12,203 bases of DNA from Olsenella sp. (GTDB lineage Bacteria; Actinomycetota; Coriobacteriia; Coriobacteriales; Atopobiaceae): NCBI GenBank assembly GCA_015062715.1, contig SUUD01000033.1, positions 1 to 12,203 of the forward strand, written 5' to 3'. The notes under the pieces are model-generated. The model saw only the letters and a list, made by a program, of their open reading frames with translations. It searched no databases and had not been told where the DNA came from. Positions within the stretch are counted from its first letter, which is position 1. Every line of letters begins with the position of its first letter. A program made the translations under genes and the position numbers. Positions 1 to 7,381 of this stretch are shown here, piece after piece.

Positions 1-619
1 TGAGCAGGTCGGGGTCGTGGTCGGTGCCGGCGGCCTCGCCCAGGGCGTGCGCGAGCACGGGATCGTCCAGCTCGAGGCGGCGGGCGCAGCGCAGCGCTGC
101 GGCGGCCTGGCGGGGCTGGCCGGTCTGGGCGAAGTAGTTCGCGAAGTTGCAGAAGGCGCGCACCAGGTGGCGGGCATCGCTGGCGCGCTCGAACACCGAG
201 TAGGACAGTGCCAGGTACTCGTTCACGTCGCCGTTGGTGAGGTAGAGCTCGGCCAGGTCGAGCCGGTAGCCGCAGCCCATGGGGTTCCAGCGCACAGCCT
301 GGCGCAGCGCAGCCGACGCCGCCTCGTAGTCGCCCAGGCGCACGTGGGCCAGGGCGAGGTCGGCGTAGAGGCGGTCGAGCGGCTCGCCTATGTCGCGCAG
401 CTCGCGTGGGTCGCCCTCGACGCGGCGGTAGGCCAGGCGCTCGAAGATGGTGGGGAAGCTGAACCACTGGAGCTCCGAGGTGGTGGGGCAGTTGCGGTCC
501 ACGTACTCCTCGGCGTCCTCGGCGAGCCGCGCCAGGAGCGCCGCGGCCTCCTCGTTCTGGCCCTCTATGAGCAGCGACTCCGCCTGGGCGAGGTCATCGG
601 TGATGCTGGTGCGTTCCAT
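1..619 (-). CDS. TPR-repeat protein, partial (C-terminus beyond window edge)
   Basis: The reading frame opens with ATG at 617-619 and stays open to base 1, giving 206 visible residues and no stop. Upstream of the ATG is a good ribosome site (GGAAGAGAGGGAC-ATG). The protein is helical and Ala/Leu/Glu-rich. Residues about 82-113 (DRLYADLALAHVRLGDYEAA and following, ending WNP) match the tetratricopeptide consensus, with weaker repeats near 118-147 and 150-187 (FANYFAQTGQPRQAAAALR, then LELDDP). No signal peptide or membrane segment is seen, so it is probably a cytoplasmic scaffold or protein-interaction protein. It starts 58 bp after the rnr stop and probably shares its transcript. A perfect 6-bp GC hairpin without a U-tract lies in that gap (648-662). 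The partner and specific role cannot be read from the sequence. The gene call is secure and the function is not. Confidence 0.8.
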   Translation of the reverse strand, partial: MERTSITDDLAQAESLLIEGQNEEAAALLARLAEDAEEYVDRNCPTTSELQWFSFPTIFERLAYRRVEGDPRELRDIGEPLDRLYADLALAHVRLGDYEAASAALRQAVRWNPMGCGYRLDLAELYLTNGDVNEYLALSYSVFERASDARHLVRAFCNFANYFAQTGQPRQAAAALRCARRLELDDPVLAHALGEAAGTDHDPDLL

Positions 620-677
620 GTCCCTCTCTTCCGTGACGCGGGAGGCTGGCGCGAGACGCGCCCACGCCGTGTGACTG

Positions 678-2759
678 CTAGTGTACCCCAGGGCGCGCCG
701 CGCCCACCTGCGCCACCACAAGCTCCAGGTCAATCTGGCCGCGGGCGGGGTTGCACGAGACGATGCGGCAGGCGACGCGCTGGCCCATGCGCCAGGTGCG
801 CCCGGTCGACTGGCCGACCAGGACCAGCCGCTCGTCGTCGAAGCTCACCCACTCGTCGCCCATCGAGCGCATGCGGACCAGCCCCTCCGCGCCAAACTCC
901 TCGAGCAGCACGAACATGCCAAAGCGCTCGCAGCCGCTCACGACGCCGGCGTGGACCTCGCCCACGTGGTCGGCGAGCAGCTCGGCCAGCTTGACGCGCT
1001 GCGAGTCGCGCGACGCCGCGTCGGCCACGCGCTCGCGCTCCGAGCAGGTCGTGCAGAGCTGGGCCAGCTGCGCCGCGGACTTGCGCTGGGCCTCGGTGGC
1101 GGCGCGGCCCTCAGGGCCGAGGTCTGCCGTGCGGGCGAGCAGGGCCTTGAGCGAGCGGTGGACCAGCATGTCGGGGTAGCGTCTGATGGGCGAGGTGAAG
1201 TGGCAGTACGAGCGGGCGCCCAGCGCGTAGTGGCCCTGGTCGTGCGGGGCGTACGCGGCGCGGGCCTGGGCGCGCAGGAGCAGCGCGTTGGCGACCATCT
1301 CGTCTCGCGTGCCATGGGCGCGTCGCAGGACCTCCTGCTGGGCGAGGGGATCGCCCGCGAGCACGCGGTCGGCAAGGCCGCCACGCAAGAGGTCGGTCTC
1401 GGCCAGCACGGTGACCGCGCGGAGCAGCCCCTCGGCCGGTGGGCGGTCGTGGACGCGGAACGCGCTGGGCAGGCCCGCGTCCGAGAGGGCCTGGGCCACG
1501 CACTCGTTGGCCACGAGCATGGCCTCCTCCACGAGCGAGGTCGCGGCCGTCCGCGCCCGCAGGCGCGCGCCGGTGGGATGCCCGTCCTCGTCGAGCGTGA
1601 CCTTGGTCTCGGCCGACTCGAAGTCGACCGCGCCGCGCCGCTCGCGGATGGCCAGCCGCCTGCGCGCGACCTCGTCGAGCGCGCGCAGACCCTGGGCCAC
1701 CTCGTCACGTGCGGCCGCGCAGCAAGGCAGGTCGCATGGCATGGCGTCGCCCTCGAGCAGGCGGTCGACCAGGTCGTAGTCGAGCCGCGCCCACGAGCGG
1801 ATGGCCGAGGGGCACGCCTCGAAGGCCACGACCTCGCCCGTCTCGTCCAGGGTGACCAGCACGCTCATGGCGAGGCGGTCCTCGCCGGGGCGCAGCGAGC
1901 AGACGTCGTTCGAGAGGCGCTCGGGCAGCATGGGCAGGACGCGGTCGGCGAGGTAGACCGAGCAGGTCCTGAGCTTGGCCTCGTTGTCGACGGGCGTGTC
2001 CCAGCCCACGTAGTGGGTCACGTCGGCGATGTGCACGTCGAGCTGCCAGCCGCCGCCCTCGAGCCGGCGGGCCCAGACGGCGTCGTCGAAGTCGCGGGCG
2101 TCGACGGGGTCGATGGTGACGCAGGGGGTCTCGCGCAGGTCGCGGCGGGCGGGCTCGGCCGCAAGGGCCGCCCCGACGTCGGCCGTCATGGCGGCAGCCT
2201 GCGCGAGCGCGCGCTCGGGGAACTCGGTGGGCAGGTCGTACGAGGCGATGACCGACTCCATGGCCATGTCGAGCCCCTCGGCGCTGCCCAGCCGGCGCAC
2301 GAGCGTGACCACGCCGGCCTCGCGCCGCGACGGGTAGCCCACGATCCGCGCCATGACGACGTCGCCCTCGGCCACGCCCAGGCGCTGGGCCGACTCGTCC
2401 TGCGGGAGCACGAAGAAGTCGTGGGACAGGCGGGCGTCGAGCGGGCGCACCACGCCCAGGGGCGAGGCCAGCTCGTAGGTGCCCAGGAAGGTCTCGACGG
2501 CGCGGTGCAGGACCCCCTGCACGTAGGCGACCGGCCCGGACGGGCCCGTGCGCACCACCGAGGCGCTGACCGTGTCGCCGTTCATGGCCTCGCGCAGCCC
2601 ATGGCGGGCGAGCGGGAAGCTGCCCTCCTGGGTCTCGACCGTGGCACGGGTGGCGCCGTGCACGCGGACGACGCCCTCGAGCGTCTCGAGCCGCCTGTTC
2701 GCGCCGGGGCGCCCCGACGGCCTTCTCGTCCTGCCCTTGTGCGGGCGCTTGCGTGACAT
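678..2759 (-). CDS. rnr: Ribonuclease R (RNB-family 3'-5' exoribonuclease)
   Basis: A processive 3'-to-5' exoribonuclease that degrades structured RNA, rRNA and, with tmRNA/SmpB, mRNA from stalled ribosomes. The protein has 693 residues from ATG at 2757-2759, preceded by GAGGGGAGGGGCC. A longer in-frame start at 2933 would run into ftsX and the terminator, so I reject it. A short basic N-terminus (1-23) is followed by OB/cold-shock segments (about 28-75 and 90-160), the RNB catalytic domain (about 205-535) and a C-terminal S1 domain (about 598-683). The catalytic metal-binding motif is at 217-227 (DPVDARDFDDA; D217, D223, D225, D226 by analogy with RNase II). The second RNB signature is HFTSPIRRYPD at 520-530. 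It is shorter than E. coli RNase R (about 813 aa): no N-terminal helix-turn-helix domain and no lysine-rich tail are visible. It has its own probable promoter and a TPR gene follows. Confidence 0.95.
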   Translation of the reverse strand: MSRKRPHKGRTRRPSGRPGANRRLETLEGVVRVHGATRATVETQEGSFPLARHGLREAMNGDTVSASVVRTGPSGPVAYVQGVLHRAVETFLGTYELASPLGVVRPLDARLSHDFFVLPQDESAQRLGVAEGDVVMARIVGYPSRREAGVVTLVRRLGSAEGLDMAMESVIASYDLPTEFPERALAQAAAMTADVGAALAAEPARRDLRETPCVTIDPVDARDFDDAVWARRLEGGGWQLDVHIADVTHYVGWDTPVDNEAKLRTCSVYLADRVLPMLPERLSNDVCSLRPGEDRLAMSVLVTLDETGEVVAFEACPSAIRSWARLDYDLVDRLLEGDAMPCDLPCCAAARDEVAQGLRALDEVARRRLAIRERRGAVDFESAETKVTLDEDGHPTGARLRARTAATSLVEEAMLVANECVAQALSDAGLPSAFRVHDRPPAEGLLRAVTVLAETDLLRGGLADRVLAGDPLAQQEVLRRAHGTRDEMVANALLLRAQARAAYAPHDQGHYALGARSYCHFTSPIRRYPDMLVHRSLKALLARTADLGPEGRAATEAQRKSAAQLAQLCTTCSERERVADAASRDSQRVKLAELLADHVGEVHAGVVSGCERFGMFVLLEEFGAEGLVRMRSMGDEWVSFDDERLVLVGQSTGRTWRMGQRVACRIVSCNPARGQIDLELVVAQVGAARPGVH

Positions 2760-2779
2760 GGCCCCTCCCCTCTCGCCCC

Positions 2780-2808
2780 ATTGTAGCCGCACCGCGCATA
2801 CGAAAAAG
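2780..2808 (-). promoter_or_regulatory. Candidate sigma-70-type promoter of rnr
   Basis: On the minus strand TACAAT (2785-2780) is a five-of-six match to the -10 box. It would place transcription start about 12-15 nt before the rnr ATG, just enough for the GAGGGGAGGGG ribosome site. A -35 box at the right distance would fall on the T-run CTTTTT/TTTTTC (2808-2802), a poor match to TTGACA. That T-run is also the tail of the ftsX terminator, so terminator and promoter abut. The -10 is visible; activity is inferred. Confidence 0.4.
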
Positions 2809-2834
2809 GCGGGCCACCCGCAGGTGACCCGCCC
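2803..2834 (-). terminator. Rho-independent terminator after ftsX
   Basis: Read on the minus strand, the arms GGCGGGTCACC (2833-2823) and GGTGGCCCGCC (2818-2808) form an 11-bp stem with one G-U pair and a 4-nt loop (TGCG). Five Ts follow directly (2807-2803). It starts about 24 bp after the ftsX stop and is a textbook intrinsic terminator. It should end the ftsE-ftsX transcript and separate it from rnr. Confidence 0.9.
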
Positions 2835-2856
2835 CGAGTCTGGCATGTACTCCGCG

Positions 2857-3783
2857 CTAGACCTTGAGGTAGCGACCCATGGCGATGGCGGAGCCGAACA
2901 GGCCGATGAGCACGCCGATGCCCAGCAGGCCACCGTAGGTGGTGAGCAGGACGTTGTTGGAGAGCGAGAACGACAGGAACGAGAGGCTCTGCTCCACGAT
3001 GGGCAGGCCGAAGGTGATCATGGCGTGCAGGGCGGCGATGGCCAGCCCGGCGCCGATGATGGCCTCGAGCACGCCCTCGGTCACGAACGGCCCGCGGATG
3101 AAGCTGTTCGAGGCGCCCACGAGGCGCTCGATGGCGATCTCGCGGTGACGGGCGGAGATGGCGAGGCGGATGGTGTTGTTGATGAACACGAACGCCACGA
3201 AGACGAGCATGCCCACGATGGCGATGAGGCCGTAGCGCAGGTAGCGCGTGACGCTGAACAGGCGCTCGACCGTGCCCTGGCCATAGAGGACCGACGCCTG
3301 CGCGTCCTCGGGGTCGTCGGCGACGGCGCGGAAGTCGGCGTCGGCGATGAGCTTGTTGGCGACGGTCGCGACCTCCTGCGGGTCGTCGAGCTTGATCACG
3401 AGCGAGGCGGGGACGGGGTTGGCGCCGTCGAGGGCGGCCACCGCGGCCTCCGCGTTCTTGTTGGACATGGTCTCCTTGTACTCCTGGAGCGCCTCGTCCT
3501 TGCTCTTGTAGGTGACGGACTGGACGTTGTCCCAGCCGGCGATCTTGTTCTGGAGCGCGTCGACGGCGGCCTGGTCGGCCTCGTCGGCGAGGAACGCCTG
3601 GATGGTGACCTTGTCCTCGACGCTGCCGACCATGTTCTCGAGCAGGGCGGAGCCGAGCACGAACACGCCGATGATGAACAGCGACAGGAAGATCGTGACG
3701 ATGGCGCCGAGGCACGTGGACCAGTTGCGGGTGAAGTGGCGGCCTGCCTCGCGCAGGGAGTAGCCAATGTTAAAGAACGCCAT
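2857..3783 (-). CDS. ftsX: Cell division protein FtsX (membrane subunit of FtsEX)
   Basis: Integral membrane partner of FtsE. In bacteria FtsEX uses ATP binding and hydrolysis at the division site to activate peptidoglycan hydrolases or their adaptors through the extracellular loop of FtsX. From ATG at 3781-3783 it has 308 residues, a normal FtsX length. A start 13 codons upstream, deep in ftsE, is possible but less likely. Four membrane segments are visible: about 25-48 (AIVTIFLSLFIIGVFVLGSA), 185-205, 235-258 and 283-303. This is the usual FtsX topology, with a large extracellular domain between TM1 and TM2 (about 50-180) and a permease-type C-terminal half. The N-terminal MAFFNIGYSLREAGRHFTRN segment resembles the usual Gram-positive FtsX start. 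The gene overlaps the end of ftsE by 14 nt, implying translational coupling, and is followed by a strong terminator. Confidence 0.95.
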   Translation of the reverse strand: MAFFNIGYSLREAGRHFTRNWSTCLGAIVTIFLSLFIIGVFVLGSALLENMVGSVEDKVTIQAFLADEADQAAVDALQNKIAGWDNVQSVTYKSKDEALQEYKETMSNKNAEAAVAALDGANPVPASLVIKLDDPQEVATVANKLIADADFRAVADDPEDAQASVLYGQGTVERLFSVTRYLRYGLIAIVGMLVFVAFVFINNTIRLAISARHREIAIERLVGASNSFIRGPFVTEGVLEAIIGAGLAIAALHAMITFGLPIVEQSLSFLSFSLSNNVLLTTYGGLLGIGVLIGLFGSAIAMGRYLKV

Positions 3784-4696
3784 AGTACCCGTAGCCTCCC
3801 TTCTCCTGGTCGCGGACCACATGGCCGCCCTCCAGCGCGATGACGCGCTTGCGCATGGAGTCGACCATCTCGCGGTCGTGCGTGGCCATGATGACGGTGG
3901 TGCCGGCGCGGTTGATGCGCTCGAGCAGCTTCATGATGCCCAGCGAGATGGCCGGGTCGAGGTTGCCCGTGGGCTCGTCGCAGACGAGCAGCGGCGGCCT
4001 GTTGACCATGGCGCGGGCGACCGAGACGCGCTGCTGCTCGCCGCCGGAGAGCTGGTCGGGGTAGCTGTCCATCTTCTCGCCCAGGCCGACGAGGCGCAGC
4101 ACCTCGGGGACCTGGCCGCGGATGACCGAGCGCGGCTTGCCGATGCACTCGAGCGCGAAGGCGACGTTCTCGTACACGGTCTTGTCGGGCAGGAGCTTGA
4201 AGTCCTGGTAGACCGTGCCGATCTGGCGACGCAGGTAGGGGACCTTCCAGTTGCGCATGCGCGTGAGGTCCTGGCCGGCGACGATGACCTTGCCGCGGGT
4301 GGCCTTGAGCTCGCGCGTGAGCAGCTTGAGGAAGGTCGACTTGCCCGAGCCGGAGTGACCGACGAGGAACACGAACTCGCCGGGGTAGACGTCGACGCTG
4401 ACGTCCTGCAGCGCGGGCTTGTTGGGCTGTGCGGGGTAGATGACGGTGACGTCCCTGAGGGAGACGGTGGGCTTGGTGCCCTCGGGGATGACGCGGGCGG
4501 GCGGCTCCTCGTCAACGGACTCGACGTCGGCCGGGGCCTGGATCACCGGCAGGTCGACGACAGACGCAGGCGCGGCCTCGGCCTCGATGGCCGGGACGTC
4601 CATGGCGGGAACTTCGGGGATTTCGGGAAGAACCTGGCGCGCGGAATCCGCAGCCTCCCCCTCGAGCCGCTCGTCGCTGGCAAAATGATGTGCCAC
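3770..4696 (-). CDS. ftsE: Cell division ATP-binding protein FtsE with N-terminal extension
   Basis: ABC-type ATPase of the FtsEX complex on the cytoplasmic side of the division site. The 308-residue protein starts with GTG (4694-4696), fixed by an excellent ribosome site AAAGGAG five nt upstream. The ABC domain spans about 76-300: Walker A GHSGSGKST (113-121), Q-loop Q164 in TVYQDFKLLP, signature LSGGEQQR (216-223), Walker B LLVCDEPTGNLDP (236-248) and switch His273. The sequence around TVYQDFKLLPDKTVYENVAF is typical of FtsE rather than of transport ATPases. Residues 1-75 are an extra segment, acidic and rich in Pro/Ala/Val/Glu, probably disordered; ordinary FtsE proteins are about 220-230 residues. 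The stop is TAA, 14 nt inside ftsX. A plausible -10 box lies upstream and a GC hairpin separates the gene from tktB. Identity is sure; the role of the extension is unknown. Confidence 0.95.
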   Translation of the reverse strand: MAHHFASDERLEGEAADSARQVLPEIPEVPAMDVPAIEAEAAPASVVDLPVIQAPADVESVDEEPPARVIPEGTKPTVSLRDVTVIYPAQPNKPALQDVSVDVYPGEFVFLVGHSGSGKSTFLKLLTRELKATRGKVIVAGQDLTRMRNWKVPYLRRQIGTVYQDFKLLPDKTVYENVAFALECIGKPRSVIRGQVPEVLRLVGLGEKMDSYPDQLSGGEQQRVSVARAMVNRPPLLVCDEPTGNLDPAISLGIMKLLERINRAGTTVIMATHDREMVDSMRKRVIALEGGHVVRDQEKGGYGYYGVL

Positions 4697-4743
4697 TTGA
4701 GCTCCTTTATGCTGTGTTTCGCAACGAACAGATGCTGCCTGTC

Positions 4744-4772
4744 ATAATACTTCATCGCACGTCACGCTACCA
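4744..4772 (-). promoter_or_regulatory. Candidate promoter of ftsEX
   Basis: The minus strand carries TATTAT at 4749-4744, a five-of-six match to the -10 consensus in an AT-richer patch between tktB and ftsE. It would give a leader of about 40 nt before the GTG start. The hexamer 17 bp upstream (TGGTAG, 4772-4767) is a poor -35 box, so an activator or a non-consensus sigma contact may be needed. Only the -10 supports this call. Confidence 0.4.
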
Positions 4773-4814
4773 GCCGTGCGCGTAACACCAGACAAAAGGG
4801 ATATCTGCGGCAAC

Positions 4815-4842
4815 GGGGGACGAGGCAAACGCCTCGCCCCCC
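4815..4842 (-). terminator. Strong GC hairpin after tktB, possible terminator
   Basis: On the minus strand GGGGGGCGAGGC (4842-4831) pairs with GCCTCGTCCCCC (4826-4815), a 12-bp stem with one G-U pair and a GTTT loop. It starts about 33 bp after the tktB stop. There is no immediate U-tract; the nearest T-run (CCCTTTTGTC) comes about 17 nt later. It may be an inefficient or factor-assisted terminator, or a 3'-end stabiliser of the tal-tkt mRNA. Confidence 0.5.
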
Positions 4843-4874
4843 CTCATGCCAGGGCCTAGGATGAGCGCCGTGCG

Positions 4875-5816
4875 CTACCGCACGAACTCGCGGACCGCGC
4901 CGGCGACGCCGGCGGCGTCGAGGCCGTACTTGGCGAGCAGGTCGAGCGCGGGGCCCGACTCGCCAAAGACGTCCTGGATGCCGACCTTCTTGACGGGCAC
5001 CGGGCAGGCGGCGCACAGGGCGTCGCACACGGCGCTGCCCAGGCCACCGATGACGGAGTGCTCCTCGACGGTGACCACGCGGCCGGTCTTGCGGGCCGAC
5101 GCCACGACGAGCTCCTCGTCGAGCGGCTTGATGGTGTGGATGTTGATGACCTCGGCGTCAATGCCCTCGGCGGCGAGCAGCTCGGCGGCGTCGAGCGCCG
5201 AGGAGACCATGAGGCCGGTCGCCACGATGGTGACGTCGGCGCCCTCGCGCAGGACGATGCCCTTGCCCAGCTGGAACTCGTAGTCGGGGCGGTCGTTGAT
5301 GACCGGCGCGGCCAGGCGGCCAAAGCGCATGTAGAACGGGCCGTCGGTCTCGTAGGCGGCCTTGACGGCGGCGCGGGCCTCGACGTCGTCGGAGGGGCAG
5401 ACCACCGTCATGCCGGGGATGGTGCGCATGAGGGCGATGTCCTCGTTGCACTGGTGGGTGGCGCCGTCCTCGCCCACGGAGATGCCCGCGTGCGTGGCGC
5501 CGATCTTGACGTTGAGGTGCGGGTAGCCGATGGAGTTGCGGACCTGCTCGTAGGCGCGGCCGGCCGCGAACATGGCGAAGGTGCTCGCGAAGGCGACGTG
5601 GCCGGTGGTCGCGATGCCGGCGGCGATGCCCATGAGGTTGCCCTCGGCGATGCCCGCGTCATAGAAGCGCTCGGGGAACTCCTTCTTGAACATGGCGGTC
5701 TGGGTTGCCGCGGCGAGGTCGGCGTCGAGCACGACGAAGTCGTCGTGCTCCTTGCCCAGCTCGACCAGGGCCGCGCCGTAGCTCGCGCGCGTGGCGATCC
5801 TCTTCACGTCGCTCAC
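4875..5816 (-). CDS. Transketolase, C-terminal subunit (split enzyme)
   Basis: Second half of a two-gene transketolase, carrying the pyrimidine-binding and C-terminal domains. With the upstream subunit it transfers two-carbon ketol units in the non-oxidative pentose phosphate pathway (xylulose-5-P with ribose-5-P or erythrose-4-P). It has 313 residues from GTG at 5814-5816, with AGGTGA six nt upstream. The start overlaps the tktA TGA stop as GTGA (4 nt), a sign of coupled translation at equal dose. Conserved features are E58 in DAGIAEGNLMGIAAG, the glutamate that activates the thiamine diphosphate aminopyrimidine ring, GEDGATHQ (115-122), and a C-terminal transketolase domain from about 190 (TIVATGLMVSSALDAAE; EEHSVIGGLGSAV). 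Small transketolase halves resemble parts of 1-deoxyxylulose-5-P synthase, but the flanking transaldolase and the split format favour transketolase. Confidence 0.92.
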   Translation of the reverse strand: MSDVKRIATRASYGAALVELGKEHDDFVVLDADLAAATQTAMFKKEFPERFYDAGIAEGNLMGIAAGIATTGHVAFASTFAMFAAGRAYEQVRNSIGYPHLNVKIGATHAGISVGEDGATHQCNEDIALMRTIPGMTVVCPSDDVEARAAVKAAYETDGPFYMRFGRLAAPVINDRPDYEFQLGKGIVLREGADVTIVATGLMVSSALDAAELLAAEGIDAEVINIHTIKPLDEELVVASARKTGRVVTVEEHSVIGGLGSAVCDALCAACPVPVKKVGIQDVFGESGPALDLLAKYGLDAAGVAGAVREFVR

Positions 5817-6643
5817 AGCTGCTCACCTGCCTTCTCGAGCTCGGCCAGGGCCTGCTCGCACTGCTCGTCGTTGGGCGCCTTGCCGTGCCAGCCCACCTGG
5901 TTCTCCATGAACGAGACGCCCTTGCCCTTGACCGTCTTGCAGACGATGCAGGTGGGGACGCCCGTGGTCGCGCGGGCCTCGGCGAAGGCGGCGCGCAGCT
6001 GGTCGAAGTCGTTGCCGTCCTCGACCTCGACCACGTGGAGGTTGAAGGCGCGGAACTTGTCGGCGATGGGCTCGGCGGAGTTGACCTCGCGGATGGTGCC
6101 GTCGATCTGCAGGCCGTTGTAGTCGACGATGAGGCAGAGGTTGTCGAGGCCCCGGTTGGCCGCGAACATGGCGGCCTCCCAGACCTGGCCCTCCTCGATC
6201 TCGCCGTCGCCGAGCAGCGCATAGGTGCGGTACGCGCCGCCCCACTGCTTGGCGGCGAGCGCCATGCCCACGGCCGCCGAGACGCCCTGGCCCAGGGAGC
6301 CGGTGGACATGTCGACGCCGGGGGTGTCGTTCATGTTGGGATGGCCCTGCAGGTGGCAGCCGATGTGGCGCAGCGAGAGCAGGTCCTCCTTGGGGAAGAA
6401 GCCGCGCTCGGCCAGGGTGGCATAGAGGCCGGGGGCGCAGTGGCCCTTCGAGAGGACGAAGCGGTCGCGGCCGTCCCAGCGCGGGTTGGCGGGGTCGACG
6501 TTCATCTCCTCGAAGTACAGGAAGGTAAAGATGTCCGCCGCAGAGAGCGACCCGCCGGGGTGCCCGGACTTGGCGGCGTGGGTCGACCGCACGATGCCCT
6601 TGCGGACCTCGTTGGCAACCCTCTTGAGCTCGTCGTTTGTCAT
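5813..6643 (-). CDS. Transketolase, N-terminal subunit (split enzyme)
   Basis: First half of the split transketolase, holding the diphosphate-binding domain for thiamine diphosphate. It has 276 residues from ATG at 6641-6643, with GAGGGGAG seven nt upstream. Landmarks are SGHPGGSLSAADI (26-38, active-site His28), LSKGHCAPGLY (64-74, His68), MSTGSLGQGVSAAVGMA (112-128), and the thiamine diphosphate/metal motif GDGEIEEGQVWEAAMFA (145-161) ending in the metal-ligand region DYNG (174-177). WHGKAPND (252-259) is a further conserved segment. The length is typical of split TktN subunits and shorter than single-chain transketolase (about 660 aa), with no sign of a frameshift: the two halves have separate starts and ribosome sites. 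It follows the transaldolase gene by 51 bp, so both enzymes of the non-oxidative branch come from one transcript. Confidence 0.93.
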   Translation of the reverse strand: MTNDELKRVANEVRKGIVRSTHAAKSGHPGGSLSAADIFTFLYFEEMNVDPANPRWDGRDRFVLSKGHCAPGLYATLAERGFFPKEDLLSLRHIGCHLQGHPNMNDTPGVDMSTGSLGQGVSAAVGMALAAKQWGGAYRTYALLGDGEIEEGQVWEAAMFAANRGLDNLCLIVDYNGLQIDGTIREVNSAEPIADKFRAFNLHVVEVEDGNDFDQLRAAFAEARATTGVPTCIVCKTVKGKGVSFMENQVGWHGKAPNDEQCEQALAELEKAGEQL

Positions 6644-6694
6644 GTGTCTCCCCTCATGGTCGGGGGCGGTGCCCCGAGGTTTGGGCCGCGTGGC

Positions 6695-7381
6695 CTACGC
6701 GCCGGCCTTGACCTTCTCCCAGTCGGCCGCAAAGAGCTCGAGGCCGCGGTCGGTCATGACGTGGTGGACGCACTTCTTGAGGGCGCCAAAGGGAACGGTG
6801 ACGATGTCGGCGCCCATGAGGCCGGCCTGCACCACGTGCTGCGGCCCGCGGATGGAGGCGGAGATGATCTCGCAGCCGCCCTCGTCGGCCCACCAGCCCC
6901 AGTCGTAGTTCTTGATGCAGGTGGTGATCTCCATGAGGTGCTCGACGCCGGTGTCGCCCAGGTCGTCGAAGCGGCCCACGAACGGCGAGACGTAGCGGGC
7001 GCCGGCGCGGGCGGCGAGCATGGCCTGGGTGGCCGAGAAGATGAGGGTCATGTTGACGCGGATGCCCTCCTGGGCGAGCTGGTGCGTGGCAGGCAGCGAC
7101 TCCTCGCAGATGGGGAGCTTGACCACGATGTTGGGGGCGATGGCGGCGAGCCTGCGGCCCTCGGCGATCATGTCCTCGGTGGTCTCGGCGGTGGACTCGG
7201 CCGAGACGGGCACGTCGGGACCGACGAGCTCGCAAATCTTGGCCATGTGGCCCTCGAAGTCGGCGAGCTTGCCGCCGATCTTGGCGTAGAGGCTCGGGTT
7301 GGTGGTGACACCCGACAGGATGCCCCAGCTCTCGGCCTCGCGAATCTCGTCGAGGTCGGCGGTGTCGATGAAGAACTTCAT
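6695..7381 (-). CDS. Small transaldolase (TalC/FSA-like class)
   Basis: A class I aldolase-fold enzyme, most likely transferring dihydroxyacetone units from fructose-6-P to erythrose-4-P. From ATG at 7379-7381 it has 228 residues. A GGAAGGAAGGG ribosome site precedes it, and the first residues MKFFIDTADLDEIREA match the family start; an ATG 22 codons upstream lacks that match. Motifs are GVTTNPSLYAK (24-34), the Schiff-base lysine K88 in NIVVKLP, and GARYVSPFVGR (127-137). Glu62 in PVSAESTAETT sits where fructose-6-phosphate aldolases have Gln, and NMTLIFSATQA (110-120) is also transaldolase-like, so transaldolase activity is favoured over FSA. It is the first gene of an operon with the two transketolase halves, which fits the role. 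Its TAG stop is followed by a small GGGGC-ACC-GCCCC hairpin without a U-tract. Confidence 0.9.
   Translation of the reverse strand: MKFFIDTADLDEIREAESWGILSGVTTNPSLYAKIGGKLADFEGHMAKICELVGPDVPVSAESTAETTEDMIAEGRRLAAIAPNIVVKLPICEESLPATHQLAQEGIRVNMTLIFSATQAMLAARAGARYVSPFVGRFDDLGDTGVEHLMEITTCIKNYDWGWWADEGGCEIISASIRGPQHVVQAGLMGADIVTVPFGALKKCVHHVMTDRGLELFAADWEKVKAGA

Noticed and set aside
17..994. 325-codon plus-strand open frame at the left end
   Set aside because: It is antisense to the TPR gene and the end of rnr and becomes low-complexity Arg/Pro/Ala. The minus-strand frames have clear domains and ribosome sites.
681..2756. 691-codon plus-strand open frame antisense to rnr
   Set aside because: Shadow of rnr; no recognisable motif, and its composition is typical of antisense frames in high-GC DNA.
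5813..5816. Frameshift splitting a single transketolase gene
   Set aside because: The two halves have separate ribosome sites, a proper TGA/GTG overlap and lengths typical of naturally split transketolases.
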